NCBI GenBank assembly: GCA_009886095.1
Contig: VFJL01000053.1
Span: 1-40,390, forward strand
Direction: 5' to 3'
DNA length: 40,390 nucleotides
DNA from: Nitrosomonadales bacterium
GTDB lineage: Bacteria > Pseudomonadota > Gammaproteobacteria > Burkholderiales > Nitrosomonadaceae
Shown: positions 1 through 9,995 of the stretch, in pieces
Layout: each line of letters starts with the position of its first letter
How positions within the stretch are numbered: position 1 is the stretch's first letter
Program-made: the position numbers and the translations under genes
The notes under the pieces: generated by a model
The model's input: only the letters and a program-made list of their open reading frames with translations
The model's database searches: none
What the model was told of the DNA's origin: nothing

Positions 1-108
1 GGCTATAACCAGCTCAGCAACCCGCTTGGCTTTCTCTTCATCGGCTATAACCAGCTCAGCAACCCGCTTGGCTTTCTCTTCATCGGCTATAACCAGCTCA
101 GCAACCCG
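1..108. repeat. 42-bp in-frame tandem repeat, about 2.6 copies, cut by the window edge
   Basis: Units at 1-42 and 43-84 are identical, and 85-108 repeats the first 24 bases before diverging. On the minus strand each unit encodes the 14 residues DEEKAKRVAELVIA, so the repeat extends a coiled-coil linker by exactly two heptads per unit. Identity at the DNA level points to recent expansion. More units may lie outside the window. Confidence 0.9.
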
Positions 109-699
109 TTCATTAAGCCGCTTAGCATTCTCTCGCTGTTGTTCTACTTGCTGACGCTGGGTGATGTCCAGCACCGATAGTTGGCATTCCTGCCCGGTTC
201 CGGAGATGACGCCCTCAATGTGTACGTAGCAAAGAGGATGCTCTTTTAGCGACAGAGTCACTTCGCAGCTTTCCTTGACGCGACTCGTAAAGATCTTCTG
301 CAGGAAGGCAGCGAAGGTGCCACGATCACTCGTGGATACGAACAGGCTAAAGGGCCGATTCAGCAGATGAGAGCGATCGATACCGAGTAACTCTGCTCCA
401 CTCAAGTTCAATTTCAGGATCATCCCCTTGCGGTCAAGGCTGCAGTAACCTGTCGGGGAGAAGTCATAAAGATCGGTGTATTGCGCAGCGATTGATTCTG
501 CATCGGCATATGCCTGCTGGAGCGCCTCGTTCTGCATTTCCAATTCGATCTGGTGCACCTTCAGTTCGTGGATAAGCTGCGCTGCTTCCGTCTCGGTCAG
601 GTGTGTGATGTCTGCTGTAGTCGAGCGCGACAACCGATTTTCGGCGCGGCGGCGCAGCGTGGTGGCATCATCGACGGGTGAGCCCTGTTCCTTCTTCAC
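1..699 (-). CDS. PAS-domain signalling protein, N-terminal part (runs off the window)
   Basis: Open for 233 codons from a GTG at 699 to the window edge, with no stop; the C-terminus lies outside. The GTG overlaps the stop of the upstream diguanylate cyclase gene (GTGA, 4 bp), and an AAGG-type ribosome site precedes it, so the two are translationally coupled. The first ~45 residues are charged and helical. A PAS-like domain follows at about residues 70-185 (YDFSPTGYCSLDRKG, then LSVLDITQRQQVEQQ). After that a helical linker begins whose last residues repeat DEEKAKRVAELVIA every 14 residues, that is two heptads, so probably a coiled coil. Its N-terminal half resembles that of the upstream gene (HEL-V-Q-ELEM, then FYD/YDF-S-P-GY), which suggests an old tandem duplication. 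The output domain (GGDEF, EAL or histidine kinase) is not visible. Certain: an open coding frame with a PAS fold. Unknown: the output activity. Confidence 0.75.
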   Translation of the reverse strand, partial: MKKEQGSPVDDATTLRRRAENRLSRSTTADITHLTETEAAQLIHELKVHQIELEMQNEALQQAYADAESIAAQYTDLYDFSPTGYCSLDRKGMILKLNLSGAELLGIDRSHLLNRPFSLFVSTSDRGTFAAFLQKIFTSRVKESCEVTLSLKEHPLCYVHIEGVISGTGQECQLSVLDITQRQQVEQQRENAKRLNERVAELVIADEEKAKRVAELVIADEEKAKRVAELVIA

Positions 700-2384
700 G
701 GTACCTTGCCTTGCCTGTCTGCAGGCGCTGTGCTGCTGTTTGATTCCGGTTCCACACCAAAGTCCAGCTTGATCTGATGTGCCGGCAGTTCGTGGAAAGT
801 CCCTGCTTTTGTCTGATGTGCTCGCAGCAACCGTTCTTCGGCGCGGCGGCGTACGGCGGCAGCCACATCGCCGGCAGGCCTCGGTGGTGCATTTGAATCG
901 AAAAAACAAGTCCGGTTACGGCCTTCTTGTTTGGCTTGATACATTGCCAAATCTGCATGAATGAGAAGGTCATTCTGGCCAATTTCGTGATCAAGAAACA
1001 TTTCCATCCCGATGCTTGATGTGCAAAGGTGCTCAATAATGGTTTCCGTTTCGTTTTCTTGCTGGTTTTTCAGTACATAGGGCCGAGCCAGAGCGACGCG
1101 AATCTTTTCGGCGATGATACTGACTTCCTCGATTGATTTGGTTTTATCGATATTCACCTCGCTTAATAACACCACGAATTCATCACCACCGAAACGCGAG
1201 ACAGTATCCACCTTGCGTACGCAGTTTCTAATCCGGCGCGCCACTTCCACCAGCAGTAAGTCACCTACTATATGCCCATACTTATCGTTGAGCGGTTTGA
1301 AGTTATCCAGGTCGAGAAATATCAGTGCACAGTAGCGGCCACTGCGTTTGCTGGCAGCCATGGCTTGAGCCAGCCGGTCTCCGAGCAGGTGACGATTGGG
1401 CAGCCCGGTAAGTGCATCGTAAAAGGCAAGCTGACGAATTTTTTCCTGGTCCTGTTTGTGCGCGGTGATGTCATGGGACACGAGGATCATATGCAGCGTC
1501 TGATCCTGGCTACCCCCGATCAATCCTCCATGTGATTCTACGTGGCGGATGCTGCCGTCTGCCAGTACGAAGCGAAATTCGATCTGCAGGTCAAAGCCCG
1601 ATCGCGCGGCATCCCTGAAAATCCGCATGACATATTTTTGATCGCTCGGGTGTATATGGGTGAAGAAGTTTGTGTCTTTAGCATCGCCAAAAAATCTGAT
1701 GTATGCAGGGTTGCTATAAATCCGCCGTCCTTCCAGATCCAGCACCGCGATGAAGTCGTCAATATTCTCGGTGATCAAGCGGAAAAACTCTTCCTGCTTA
1801 CATGCTATCTGTTCCACCTGTTTGCGCCAGGTGATGTCGACCAGCACAACGCGCACCACCAGTACCTTGCCCTCTTTTGCCAGGCGCAGGCAATCCAGTT
1901 GCACAGTGACGCCAGACCCGTCGCCACGCTTGAAAGCCAGTTCGCAAACCAGTTTCTTATCGTGTTTTAATACGTCCGGAAAATGTCGGCGCCAGAGATT
2001 CTTGTCTTCGGGTGCAACGAAACGGGCAAGACGTTTCCGCAGCAATTTGTCGCGCTCCACTCCAAGCAGTGCGGCACCGGCAAGATTGATTTCAGAGATC
2101 AGTCCTTTATCGGTGAGGGTGAGATAACCGACCGGAGCGGAGTCATAAAAATCGACGTAATGGTTGTGTGATTCTTCCAGCAATATTTGAGACCGCCGCA
2201 ACTCTTTGTCTCGCATCTCCAGCTCGTCTTGGCAAACCTGGAGTTCGTGCAGCAACTCCTTAACGGTGCGGGATGGTGCTGCCGCAGGCGAGACGCGTGC
2301 AAATTTTGCCCCGGCTTTCGCATGTGGCAGGTTCTGCTCATCCAGTTCTCTGGATTGGTCCGGTTTCTTGCTTATGATACTCAC
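696..2384 (-). CDS. PAS-PAS-GGDEF diguanylate cyclase
   Basis: Predicted to make cyclic di-GMP from two GTP. No signal peptide or membrane segment is seen, so it is probably cytoplasmic. In the long 613-residue frame numbering there are two PAS domains (about 125-240 and 250-365) and a GGDEF domain (370-545). The GGDEF domain has an intact signature (FGGDEF, 449-454) and an RxxD inhibitory site (RKVD) five residues before it, so both catalysis and product feedback look possible. The frame is open to a GTG at 2537, but the first ~48 codons of that version lie inside an interspersed repeat. I prefer the GTG at 2384 (562 residues), because it places the conserved HELQV motif at residue 46, matching HELKV at residue 44 of the paralogous downstream gene. 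A GGGGGA sits directly before this GTG, which is close for a ribosome site. It lies downstream of pilT-pilU on the same strand, so a role in surface motility is plausible but inferred. Confidence 0.85.
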   Translation of the reverse strand: MSIISKKPDQSRELDEQNLPHAKAGAKFARVSPAAAPSRTVKELLHELQVCQDELEMRDKELRRSQILLEESHNHYVDFYDSAPVGYLTLTDKGLISEINLAGAALLGVERDKLLRKRLARFVAPEDKNLWRRHFPDVLKHDKKLVCELAFKRGDGSGVTVQLDCLRLAKEGKVLVVRVVLVDITWRKQVEQIACKQEEFFRLITENIDDFIAVLDLEGRRIYSNPAYIRFFGDAKDTNFFTHIHPSDQKYVMRIFRDAARSGFDLQIEFRFVLADGSIRHVESHGGLIGGSQDQTLHMILVSHDITAHKQDQEKIRQLAFYDALTGLPNRHLLGDRLAQAMAASKRSGRYCALIFLDLDNFKPLNDKYGHIVGDLLLVEVARRIRNCVRKVDTVSRFGGDEFVVLLSEVNIDKTKSIEEVSIIAEKIRVALARPYVLKNQQENETETIIEHLCTSSIGMEMFLDHEIGQNDLLIHADLAMYQAKQEGRNRTCFFDSNAPPRPAGDVAAAVRRRAEERLLRAHQTKAGTFHELPAHQIKLDFGVEPESNSSTAPADRQGKVP

Positions 2385-2405
2385 TCCCCCGCATGAGCGG
2401 AATTG

Positions 2406-2557
2406 GTTCCAATCTGGTTCATCAGTGACACTTCGTTTGCTTTCCTCACTCGCACCTGGTCGTGCTATTCGCCCAGAAGGAAGTCCTCTTGAGGGACGTG
2501 CTGTCTGAGGCGTCCGTTCTTTATCGTCCCGCTTCACTTTCGAGCTGGAATTGGAGT
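2406..2557 (-). repeat. Interspersed repeat family A, copy 1
   Basis: Reads on the minus strand and begins 26 bp after the pilU stop codon. The leading end (ACTCCAATTCCAGCTC) and the trailing end (GATTGGAACC) form an imperfect terminal inverted repeat. Internal blocks shared with the other copies include CGAAAGTGAA, CTTCCTTCTGGGCGAATAG, AGGTGCGAGTGAGGA and CGAAGTGTCACTGATGAA. A central hairpin (CCTCAAGAGG / CCTTCTGGG) is present with a mismatch and wobbles. The copy overlaps the N-terminal end of the longest reading frame of the diguanylate cyclase gene. Confidence 0.85.
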
Positions 2558-2583
2558 AACCGTCAGCGATAACTGCGTGTATA

Positions 2584-3744
2584 TCAGCTAAATTTTAAAT
2601 GTTCAATCCCCGAACTCAGGTCTCGATCCTTAGCTTCCGCCCCTTGAAGTTTGATTTGCAAGCGTAGTTCATTTATGGAGTCGGCGTTTCTCAAGGCATC
2701 TTCGTAGCTGATCTTGCCAGCTTCATATAGTTCAAATAGCGCCATGTCAAAGGTTTGCATACCCAGTTCGCGGGATCGGGTCATGATTTCCTTGATCTCG
2801 TGAACCGCACCCTTGAAGATCAGGTCGGAGATCAGCGGGGAATTAAGCATAACCTCAATTGCCGCTACTCGGCCACTGCTTTGCTTCAGCGGGATCAGTC
2901 GCTGCGCAATCACCGCTTTCAAATTCAACGACAGGTCCATTAGCAGCTGTGCCCTGCGTTCTTCCGGAAAGAAATTGATGATGCGGTCGAGTGCCTGGTT
3001 GGCGTTGTTGGCATGCAGCGTACCCATGCATAAGTGGCCGGTTTCAGCGAAGGCGATAGCGTGTTCCATGGTCTCGCGCTCACGGATTTCGCCGATCAGG
3101 ATTACATCCGGCGCCTGGCGCAGGGTATTTTTCAGCGCCGCCTCCCACGAATCGGTATCCACCCCTATTTCACGCTGGGTTACTATGCAGTTGATATGCT
3201 CATGCACGAACTCCACCGGATCTTCGATGGTAATGATATGACCGTGGCTATTCTTGTTGCGATAGCCGAGCATCGCCGCTTGTGAAGTGGATTTGCCGGA
3301 GCCGGTGCCGCCGACAAAAATTACCAGGCCGCGTTTGCTCATCACTACGTCTTTCAATATCGGCGGCAACCCCAGAGTGTCAAATTCCGGAATCGTAGTG
3401 GTGATGGTACGCAGCACGAAACCAACCCGCTGTTGCTGGATGAAAGCGCTGACGCGGAAGCGCCCGATGCCAGGCGGATGGATGGCGAAGTTGCATTCCC
3501 TGGTGGCTGCAAATTCTGCTGCCTGCTTGTCGTTCATGATAGCGCGCGCCAGTTCTGCGGTATGCTGTGGTGTCAACGGTTGGCTGGATACCGGCGCCAA
3601 CTCCCCATCCACCTTGAAGGCAGGAGGGAAACCGGCGGTAATGAACACATCCGAAGCTTTTTTGCTGAGCATCAGGCGCAGCAAGTCGAATATGAATTTT
3701 GCCGCCCGATTTGTTACCTGATCCGTCGTCTGCTCTTGTTCCAT
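2584..3744 (-). CDS. pilU: Type IV pilus twitching-motility ATPase PilU
   Basis: A PilT-like hexameric ATPase that assists pilus retraction from the cytoplasmic face of the inner-membrane pilus machine. Visible motifs are Walker A GGTGSGKST at about residue 145, the Asp box/Walker B region (DVILIGEIRERETMEHA) and the His box (GHLCMGTLHANNANQALDRI). The first PilT/PilU-type domain (LMLSKKASDVFITAGFPP) is also clear. A start 15 bp upstream (3759) is possible, but the ATG at 3744 has AAGGGG five bases before it, whereas the upstream ATG has its GAGGA directly abutting; hence 386 residues. It lies 38 bp after pilT on the same strand, the usual pilT-pilU order, so they are probably one operon. A family-A repeat follows the stop. 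Assignment to PilU rather than a second PilT rests on the order and on the absence of the AIRNLIRE motif. Confidence 0.93.
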   Translation of the reverse strand: MEQEQTTDQVTNRAAKFIFDLLRLMLSKKASDVFITAGFPPAFKVDGELAPVSSQPLTPQHTAELARAIMNDKQAAEFAATRECNFAIHPPGIGRFRVSAFIQQQRVGFVLRTITTTIPEFDTLGLPPILKDVVMSKRGLVIFVGGTGSGKSTSQAAMLGYRNKNSHGHIITIEDPVEFVHEHINCIVTQREIGVDTDSWEAALKNTLRQAPDVILIGEIRERETMEHAIAFAETGHLCMGTLHANNANQALDRIINFFPEERRAQLLMDLSLNLKAVIAQRLIPLKQSSGRVAAIEVMLNSPLISDLIFKGAVHEIKEIMTRSRELGMQTFDMALFELYEAGKISYEDALRNADSINELRLQIKLQGAEAKDRDLSSGIEHLKFS

Positions 3745-3782
3745 GTGTGCCCCTTGCATTCCTCAACTGCGGTTGGAGAACA

Positions 3783-4826
3783 TCATACTGGAAAATTGTC
3801 CTTGTTCATGGCTCTGGTGCGAGCTTCCCCACTGGAAATAATATTACGTTTCACCATATCTGTCAGATTCTGATCCAGCGTCTGCATGCCTATGCTCTGA
3901 TTGGTCTGGATAGTCGAGTACATTTGTGCGACTTTCGCTTCGCGGATCAAATTGCGGATCGCCGGAGTGCCGATCATAATCTCATGCGCTGCAACCCGAC
4001 CGGTGCCATCTTTGGTTTTAAGCAGCGTCTGCGAAATTACCGCACGCAGGGATTCTGACAACATTGCACGCACCATTTCTTTTTCATCTGCCGGGAATAC
4101 ATCTATGATGCGGTCGATGGTTTTGGCGGCGGAACTGGTATGCAGTGTGCCAAATACCAAGTGGCCGGTTTCCGCTGCGGTCATGGCTAGACGAATAGTT
4201 TCCAGATCGCGCATCTCACCCACCAGAATGATATCCGGGTCTTCACGCAGCGCCGAACGCAATGCATTGGAGAAGCTCAGGCTATCACGCCCGATTTCAC
4301 GCTGATTGATGAGGCACTTCTTGCTTTCGTGGACGAATTCAATCGGATCTTCGAGTGTTAAAATATGGCCGTATTGACTCTCGTTAATGGCGTTAATCAT
4401 TGCCGCCAGGGTGGTGGACTTGCCGGAGCCGGTAGGGCCGGTTACCAGCACCACACCGTTTGGCTGCTTGACGATTTCAGAAAAAATCTTCGGCGCGTTC
4501 AGATCTTCCAGGCTCGATATTTTTGACGGAATGGTCCGCATTACCGCAGCGGCGCCATGCTGGGTGTTGAACGCATTTACCCGGAAGCGCGCCAGATTGG
4601 GCACCGCGAAAGAAAAATCGCACTCCAGATTTTCCTCGTAGAATTTGCGCTGGTTGTCCTTCATGATGTCATACACCATGTCATGCACATCCTTGTGCTC
4701 CATCACCGGCAAGTTGATACGCTTGATTTCGCCATGCACACGGAGCATCGGCGGCATGCCCGAAGACAAATGCAAATCGGATGCTTTATTCTTGACCACG
4801 AAAGCGAGTAGCTCTACTATATTCAT
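3783..4826 (-). CDS. pilT: Type IV pilus retraction ATPase PilT
   Basis: 347 residues, the normal PilT length. The protein powers depolymerisation of type IV pili and so twitching motility and DNA uptake. Walker A is GPTGSGKST (130-138). The Walker B/Asp-box stretch is ILVGEMRDLETIRLA (about 200-214) and the His box is GHLVFGTLHTSSA. The PilT-specific AIRNLIRE motif is intact at 289-296, which separates it from PilU. ACGGAG lies seven bases before the ATG. It is divergent from yggS across a 56-bp gap that must hold both promoters, and is followed by pilU. The pilT/yggS neighbourhood is common in beta- and gammaproteobacteria. Confidence 0.96.
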   Translation of the reverse strand: MNIVELLAFVVKNKASDLHLSSGMPPMLRVHGEIKRINLPVMEHKDVHDMVYDIMKDNQRKFYEENLECDFSFAVPNLARFRVNAFNTQHGAAAVMRTIPSKISSLEDLNAPKIFSEIVKQPNGVVLVTGPTGSGKSTTLAAMINAINESQYGHILTLEDPIEFVHESKKCLINQREIGRDSLSFSNALRSALREDPDIILVGEMRDLETIRLAMTAAETGHLVFGTLHTSSAAKTIDRIIDVFPADEKEMVRAMLSESLRAVISQTLLKTKDGTGRVAAHEIMIGTPAIRNLIREAKVAQMYSTIQTNQSIGMQTLDQNLTDMVKRNIISSGEARTRAMNKDNFPV

Positions 4827-4882
4827 CAGAATACTCCGTCAGATGTAAATCAATTCAGGAACGTGGGACAACCGCGCAAATT

Positions 4883-5870
<988 letters not shown>

Positions 5871-5880
5871 CTATCTGAAA

Positions 5881-6905
<1,025 letters not shown>

Positions 6906-6936
6906 GAAAACCCCAGTGCAGGATGTTAAAGCTTAA

Positions 6937-7070
6937 ACCGCAGAGGACGCAGAGGACGCGGAGGAAAAACAAAAGCAAAGCAAAAGCAAAAGACAGGATC
7001 TATGGATTATCTTTTATTTTTTGTTTTGTCTGATTCTGAATTCCTCAGCGTCCTCCGCGTCCTCTGCGGT
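6937..7070. repeat. 29-bp inverted repeat of GACGCAGAGG type with 76-bp loop
   Basis: Arms at 6937-6965 and 7042-7070 match 27 of 29 bases as reverse complements; the left arm itself contains near-tandem GCAGAGGAC / GCAGAGGAC units. The loop continues with weaker complementarity: a run of CAAAAG/GCAAAG units on the left against TTTTATTTTTTGTTTTGTC on the right. It occupies the intergenic stretch between the M16 gene stop (7082) and the rsmD start (6905), so in that transcript it would fold into a long hairpin. Similar AG-rich GACGCAGAGG arrays recur in many bacterial genomes (recalled, not searched). Confidence 0.9.
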
Positions 7071-7081
7071 GAATGGCTTTG

Positions 7082-8392
7082 TTATTTCTCTTCCACTGCC
7101 CCTACCACCACCGTCACCATTCCTTCCGGTTTGATTCGGCGCTGGAAAGTCTCTTTGACCTGCGCGATGGTTACTTTATCTATCGCTTTCACGTAGTCAT
7201 CCAGATAGGTGAGAGGCAGATTGTAGAAGCCAATCATAGCAAGGTGATCCACGATTTTCTTGTTGCTGTCCAAGCGCAGCGGGAAGCCACCAATAATGTT
7301 TTGCTTGGCTGCGAGCAGTTCTTTTTTCGTCGGGCCACTGGCAATGAAATCGACCAGTACCTGTTGCGTTAGCCGGAGCGCGTCTTCGGACTGCTCCTTC
7401 CTGGTTTGCAGACCGATCTCGAATGGACCTTCATACTTGAGCGGAGAAAAGCTGCTGTAAACGCTGTAGGCCAGCCCGCGGTTCTGACGAATTTCCTGCA
7501 TCAGGCGCGAAACAAACCCGCCGCCGCCAAGTATGTAGTTGCCAACGACCAGCGGAAAAAAATCAGGATCATCGCGCCGCAACCCTGGGTAGGCTAGCAG
7601 GATATGGCTTTGGCTCGCAGGATGGGCGATTCTTCTGGTCTCTGCCACGGGTATCGTCACCAGGGGCAACGTGACATCCGGTTTGCCTTGTGGCAGATCC
7701 CGGGTCAGGGTTTCAGCGATGACAACTGCTTCGGCATGGCTCACATCACCCATGATCGACACCACCGCACCAGCGGCGAGATAGCGGGATTGATAGAAGT
7801 TCATTAGATCCTTGTGGTGCAATAGCTCCAGGCTGGTGATCTCACCCGAGCCGCGCAACCCATAGGGATGGTTGCCGTAAAGCATTTTCCTTAATGTGCG
7901 GCTGGCGATGTAGTCCGGTTTGGTGTCGGCCTCTTTCAGTCCGGCGATCACTCGCGCCCGTTCCCGCTCCAGCACATCTTCAGGAAACTCGGGGTGCTGT
8001 ATGACGCGGGCAAGTATATCCAACGCCTGTTTGCGCTCACGCTCACTGCTCAGGGTTCGTAGCGTAACGCCCGCACGATCCTGATCGAAGCGCCCCCCCA
8101 GCTCTGCGCCGACATCGGCCAGCGCCTTGGCAATCTGGTCTTCGGACAGACCTCTCGAGCCCAGGTCGAGCAGTTTCAGAGTCAGGCTGGCGCGACCCGA
8201 GGTTTCCGGTGTATCGGTGCTGCTGCCGGCATCAAAATCTACGCTGATATCGAGTATCGGCAAATCGCGGTTTTCGACAAAATATACCCAAGTACCAGAG
8301 GATGTCTGCCAGAGCTGGATTGGCAGAGTAGCGAGCGCCCACTGGGAGCAAGTAGTCAGGAATAGAATGAATAATAAACGTATCGCTTGCAT
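7082..8392 (-). CDS. M16 peptidase-family protein, apparently non-catalytic partner
   Basis: 436 residues from the ATG at 8392, which has AGAGAGG six bases upstream and begins a clear signal peptide (MQAIRLLFILFLTTCSQWALA). The frame extends 17 codons further upstream, but without a ribosome site. Both M16 halves are visible: the N-terminal one starts at VYFVENRDLPILDISVDFDAGSS, the C-terminal one at SHILLAYPGLRRDDPDFFPLVVGNYILGGG. The zinc-binding HXXEH expected around residue 65 is missing; the corresponding position reads SGRASLTLKLLDLGS. That is usual for the second member of bacterial two-gene M16 proteases, where the active HXXEH subunit is the adjacent gene. Probably periplasmic, forming a heterodimer with the 8511-9920 product. 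The substrate is unknown. Confidence 0.88.
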   Translation of the reverse strand: MQAIRLLFILFLTTCSQWALATLPIQLWQTSSGTWVYFVENRDLPILDISVDFDAGSSTDTPETSGRASLTLKLLDLGSRGLSEDQIAKALADVGAELGGRFDQDRAGVTLRTLSSERERKQALDILARVIQHPEFPEDVLERERARVIAGLKEADTKPDYIASRTLRKMLYGNHPYGLRGSGEITSLELLHHKDLMNFYQSRYLAAGAVVSIMGDVSHAEAVVIAETLTRDLPQGKPDVTLPLVTIPVAETRRIAHPASQSHILLAYPGLRRDDPDFFPLVVGNYILGGGGFVSRLMQEIRQNRGLAYSVYSSFSPLKYEGPFEIGLQTRKEQSEDALRLTQQVLVDFIASGPTKKELLAAKQNIIGGFPLRLDSNKKIVDHLAMIGFYNLPLTYLDDYVKAIDKVTIAQVKETFQRRIKPEGMVTVVVGAVEEK

Positions 8393-8510
8393 CGACAACC
8401 TCTCTAAAGGATTCTTGCTGAATTTCAGGTTTCCAGGTTCCAAATCAAACCGTCAGTTATTGTTTGCCTGGGAAAAACAGGAACAGATTTCCAGGCCCGG
8501 CTTCAGCAGC

Positions 8511-9920
8511 TTAATGCCGCAACCCCTTGGGCGCAGTAGTAGGGAATTTTTGTTCCAGTGGTTGTGGATCGAGCACTGCCACGGTCAGGCTGTCATCCCG
8601 CACATATTTTCTTGCCACGTCGCGCACCTGTTCGGTGGTGACGGCCTGCAGTTTTTTCACCATCGTATCCGCATCACGGTAAGACAGTCCGACACTTTCC
8701 AGTTGACCAATCTGCATCGCCTGATAAAACATCGAGTCGAGCTTGAATACGTGACTGGCTACCACCTGTGCCTTGACGCGTGCAAGCTCCTCTTCGGTTA
8801 CGCCGTCAAGCAGGAGCTTTTCCATTTCGCTGCGCAAGGCAGCTTCCAGTTCCGCTGTGGTTTTTCCCTCACTGGGGGTGCCGTAGAGATAGAACATGCC
8901 GGGGCCGCGCGCAGTGGAGTCGTAGCCTGCACCTGCCGAAGTGGCAATGCGACGTTCGCGCACCAGCTCCTTGTTGAGCCGTGCGGATTCGTTGCCATCC
9001 AGCACTCCCACCAGCATTTCCAGCGCATAGGGTTCCCAGTCAGCGCTGGCGTCGCGCAACACCGGCGCATGGTAGCCCATTGCCAGATAAGGCAGCTTTG
9101 CCGGTGCTTTAACCGTCAGCCGCTTGACTCCGAGTTGCACTGGCTCAACCTGCGGTTTGCGCAAAGTCAAAGGCACCAACGGACGCGGCTTAGTCTCGCC
9201 ATAATATTTTTGTGCCAGGGCAAGTACTTCCTTCGGATCGACATCACCCACCACTACCAGGACAGCATTGTTGGGCGCGTACCAACGGTCATACCATTCC
9301 TTTGCATCATGCACACTCATGTTCTCCAGATCATTCATCCAGCCGATGATCGGGCGTTGATAGGGGTGCGATTGATAGGCAGCCGCCATCATTTTCTCGT
9401 GCACCAGCGCCTGAGGCTTGTCATCAGTGCGTAGTCGCCGCTCTTCCATCACTACCTGGATCTCTTTGGTGAATTCTTCTTTCGTCAGGATCAGATTGCG
9501 CATCCGGTCGGACTCCAGTTCCATTGCCAGTGGCAGTTTGGACTTGTGCAGTTGCTGGAAGTAGGCGGTGTAATCGCGGCCGGTAAATGCATTTTCGCGT
9601 CCACCTGCTGCAGCGATACGCTTGGAGAATTCACCGCCAGGGATTTTTTTCGTACCCTTGAACATCATGTGTTCCAGTACATGAGCAACCCCGGTGGTGC
9701 CGTTCAGTTCATCAATACTGCCTGCCTTGTACCAGATTTGCGAGATTACTACCGGCGATCGATGATCCTCCTTGACGATTAGTCTAAGACCGTTGGCAAG
9801 CGTGTATTCATGCGGATTGGCGAAAGCCACAGATGAAAATGGCATAACCAGAAAGGCCAGTGTCATTACGGCAATCTGCAGACTGGGAGAGGGAACAGAG
9901 GCGCGGTAATCAGATCTCAT
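8511..9920 (-). CDS. Zinc-dependent M16 peptidase, active subunit
   Basis: 469 residues with an N-terminal signal peptide (LQIAVMTLAFLVMPFSSVAFA). The inverted zinc motif HXXEH is intact (GVAHVLEHMMFKGT, about residue 80), and the distal glutamate lies in AMELESDRM some 75 residues later. The C-terminal M16 half carries LEMLVGVLDGNESARLNKELV. Predicted periplasmic endopeptidase. The next gene on the strand, 118 bp away, encodes the HXXEH-less partner, so both are likely needed for one enzyme. It is divergent from ftsY across 75 bp, which must hold both promoters. This M16 pair next to ftsY and rsmD is a common betaproteobacterial arrangement. Confidence 0.94.
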   Translation of the reverse strand: MRSDYRASVPSPSLQIAVMTLAFLVMPFSSVAFANPHEYTLANGLRLIVKEDHRSPVVISQIWYKAGSIDELNGTTGVAHVLEHMMFKGTKKIPGGEFSKRIAAAGGRENAFTGRDYTAYFQQLHKSKLPLAMELESDRMRNLILTKEEFTKEIQVVMEERRLRTDDKPQALVHEKMMAAAYQSHPYQRPIIGWMNDLENMSVHDAKEWYDRWYAPNNAVLVVVGDVDPKEVLALAQKYYGETKPRPLVPLTLRKPQVEPVQLGVKRLTVKAPAKLPYLAMGYHAPVLRDASADWEPYALEMLVGVLDGNESARLNKELVRERRIATSAGAGYDSTARGPGMFYLYGTPSEGKTTAELEAALRSEMEKLLLDGVTEEELARVKAQVVASHVFKLDSMFYQAMQIGQLESVGLSYRDADTMVKKLQAVTTEQVRDVARKYVRDDSLTVAVLDPQPLEQKFPTTAPKGLRH

Positions 9921-9995
9921 TTTTTAATAACCTAAGCTTGGGTAAACAGAATAAAATCGCGTCTTGTAAATCAAAGGGTGTGACAGCCTACCAGA

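Noticed and set aside
668-1036. 122-codon minus-strand frame and other long frames within the GGDEF gene
   Set aside because: Out of frame with an intact PAS-PAS-GGDEF coding sequence; no domain or ribosome site. Shadow frames.
8420-8470. TGGAACC/TGGAAACC/TGAAATT units near the start of the M16 partner gene as another family-A copy
   Set aside because: Resembles the family-A ends only in TGGAA words; no internal block (GCGATGACGAACGAA, GTGTCACTGATGAA) is present.
8127-9434. 435-codon plus-strand frame antisense to both M16 genes
   Set aside because: It is long, but lies opposite two well-conserved genes and reads as Cys/His/Arg-rich sequence with no known domain; an artefact of codon bias on the true strand.
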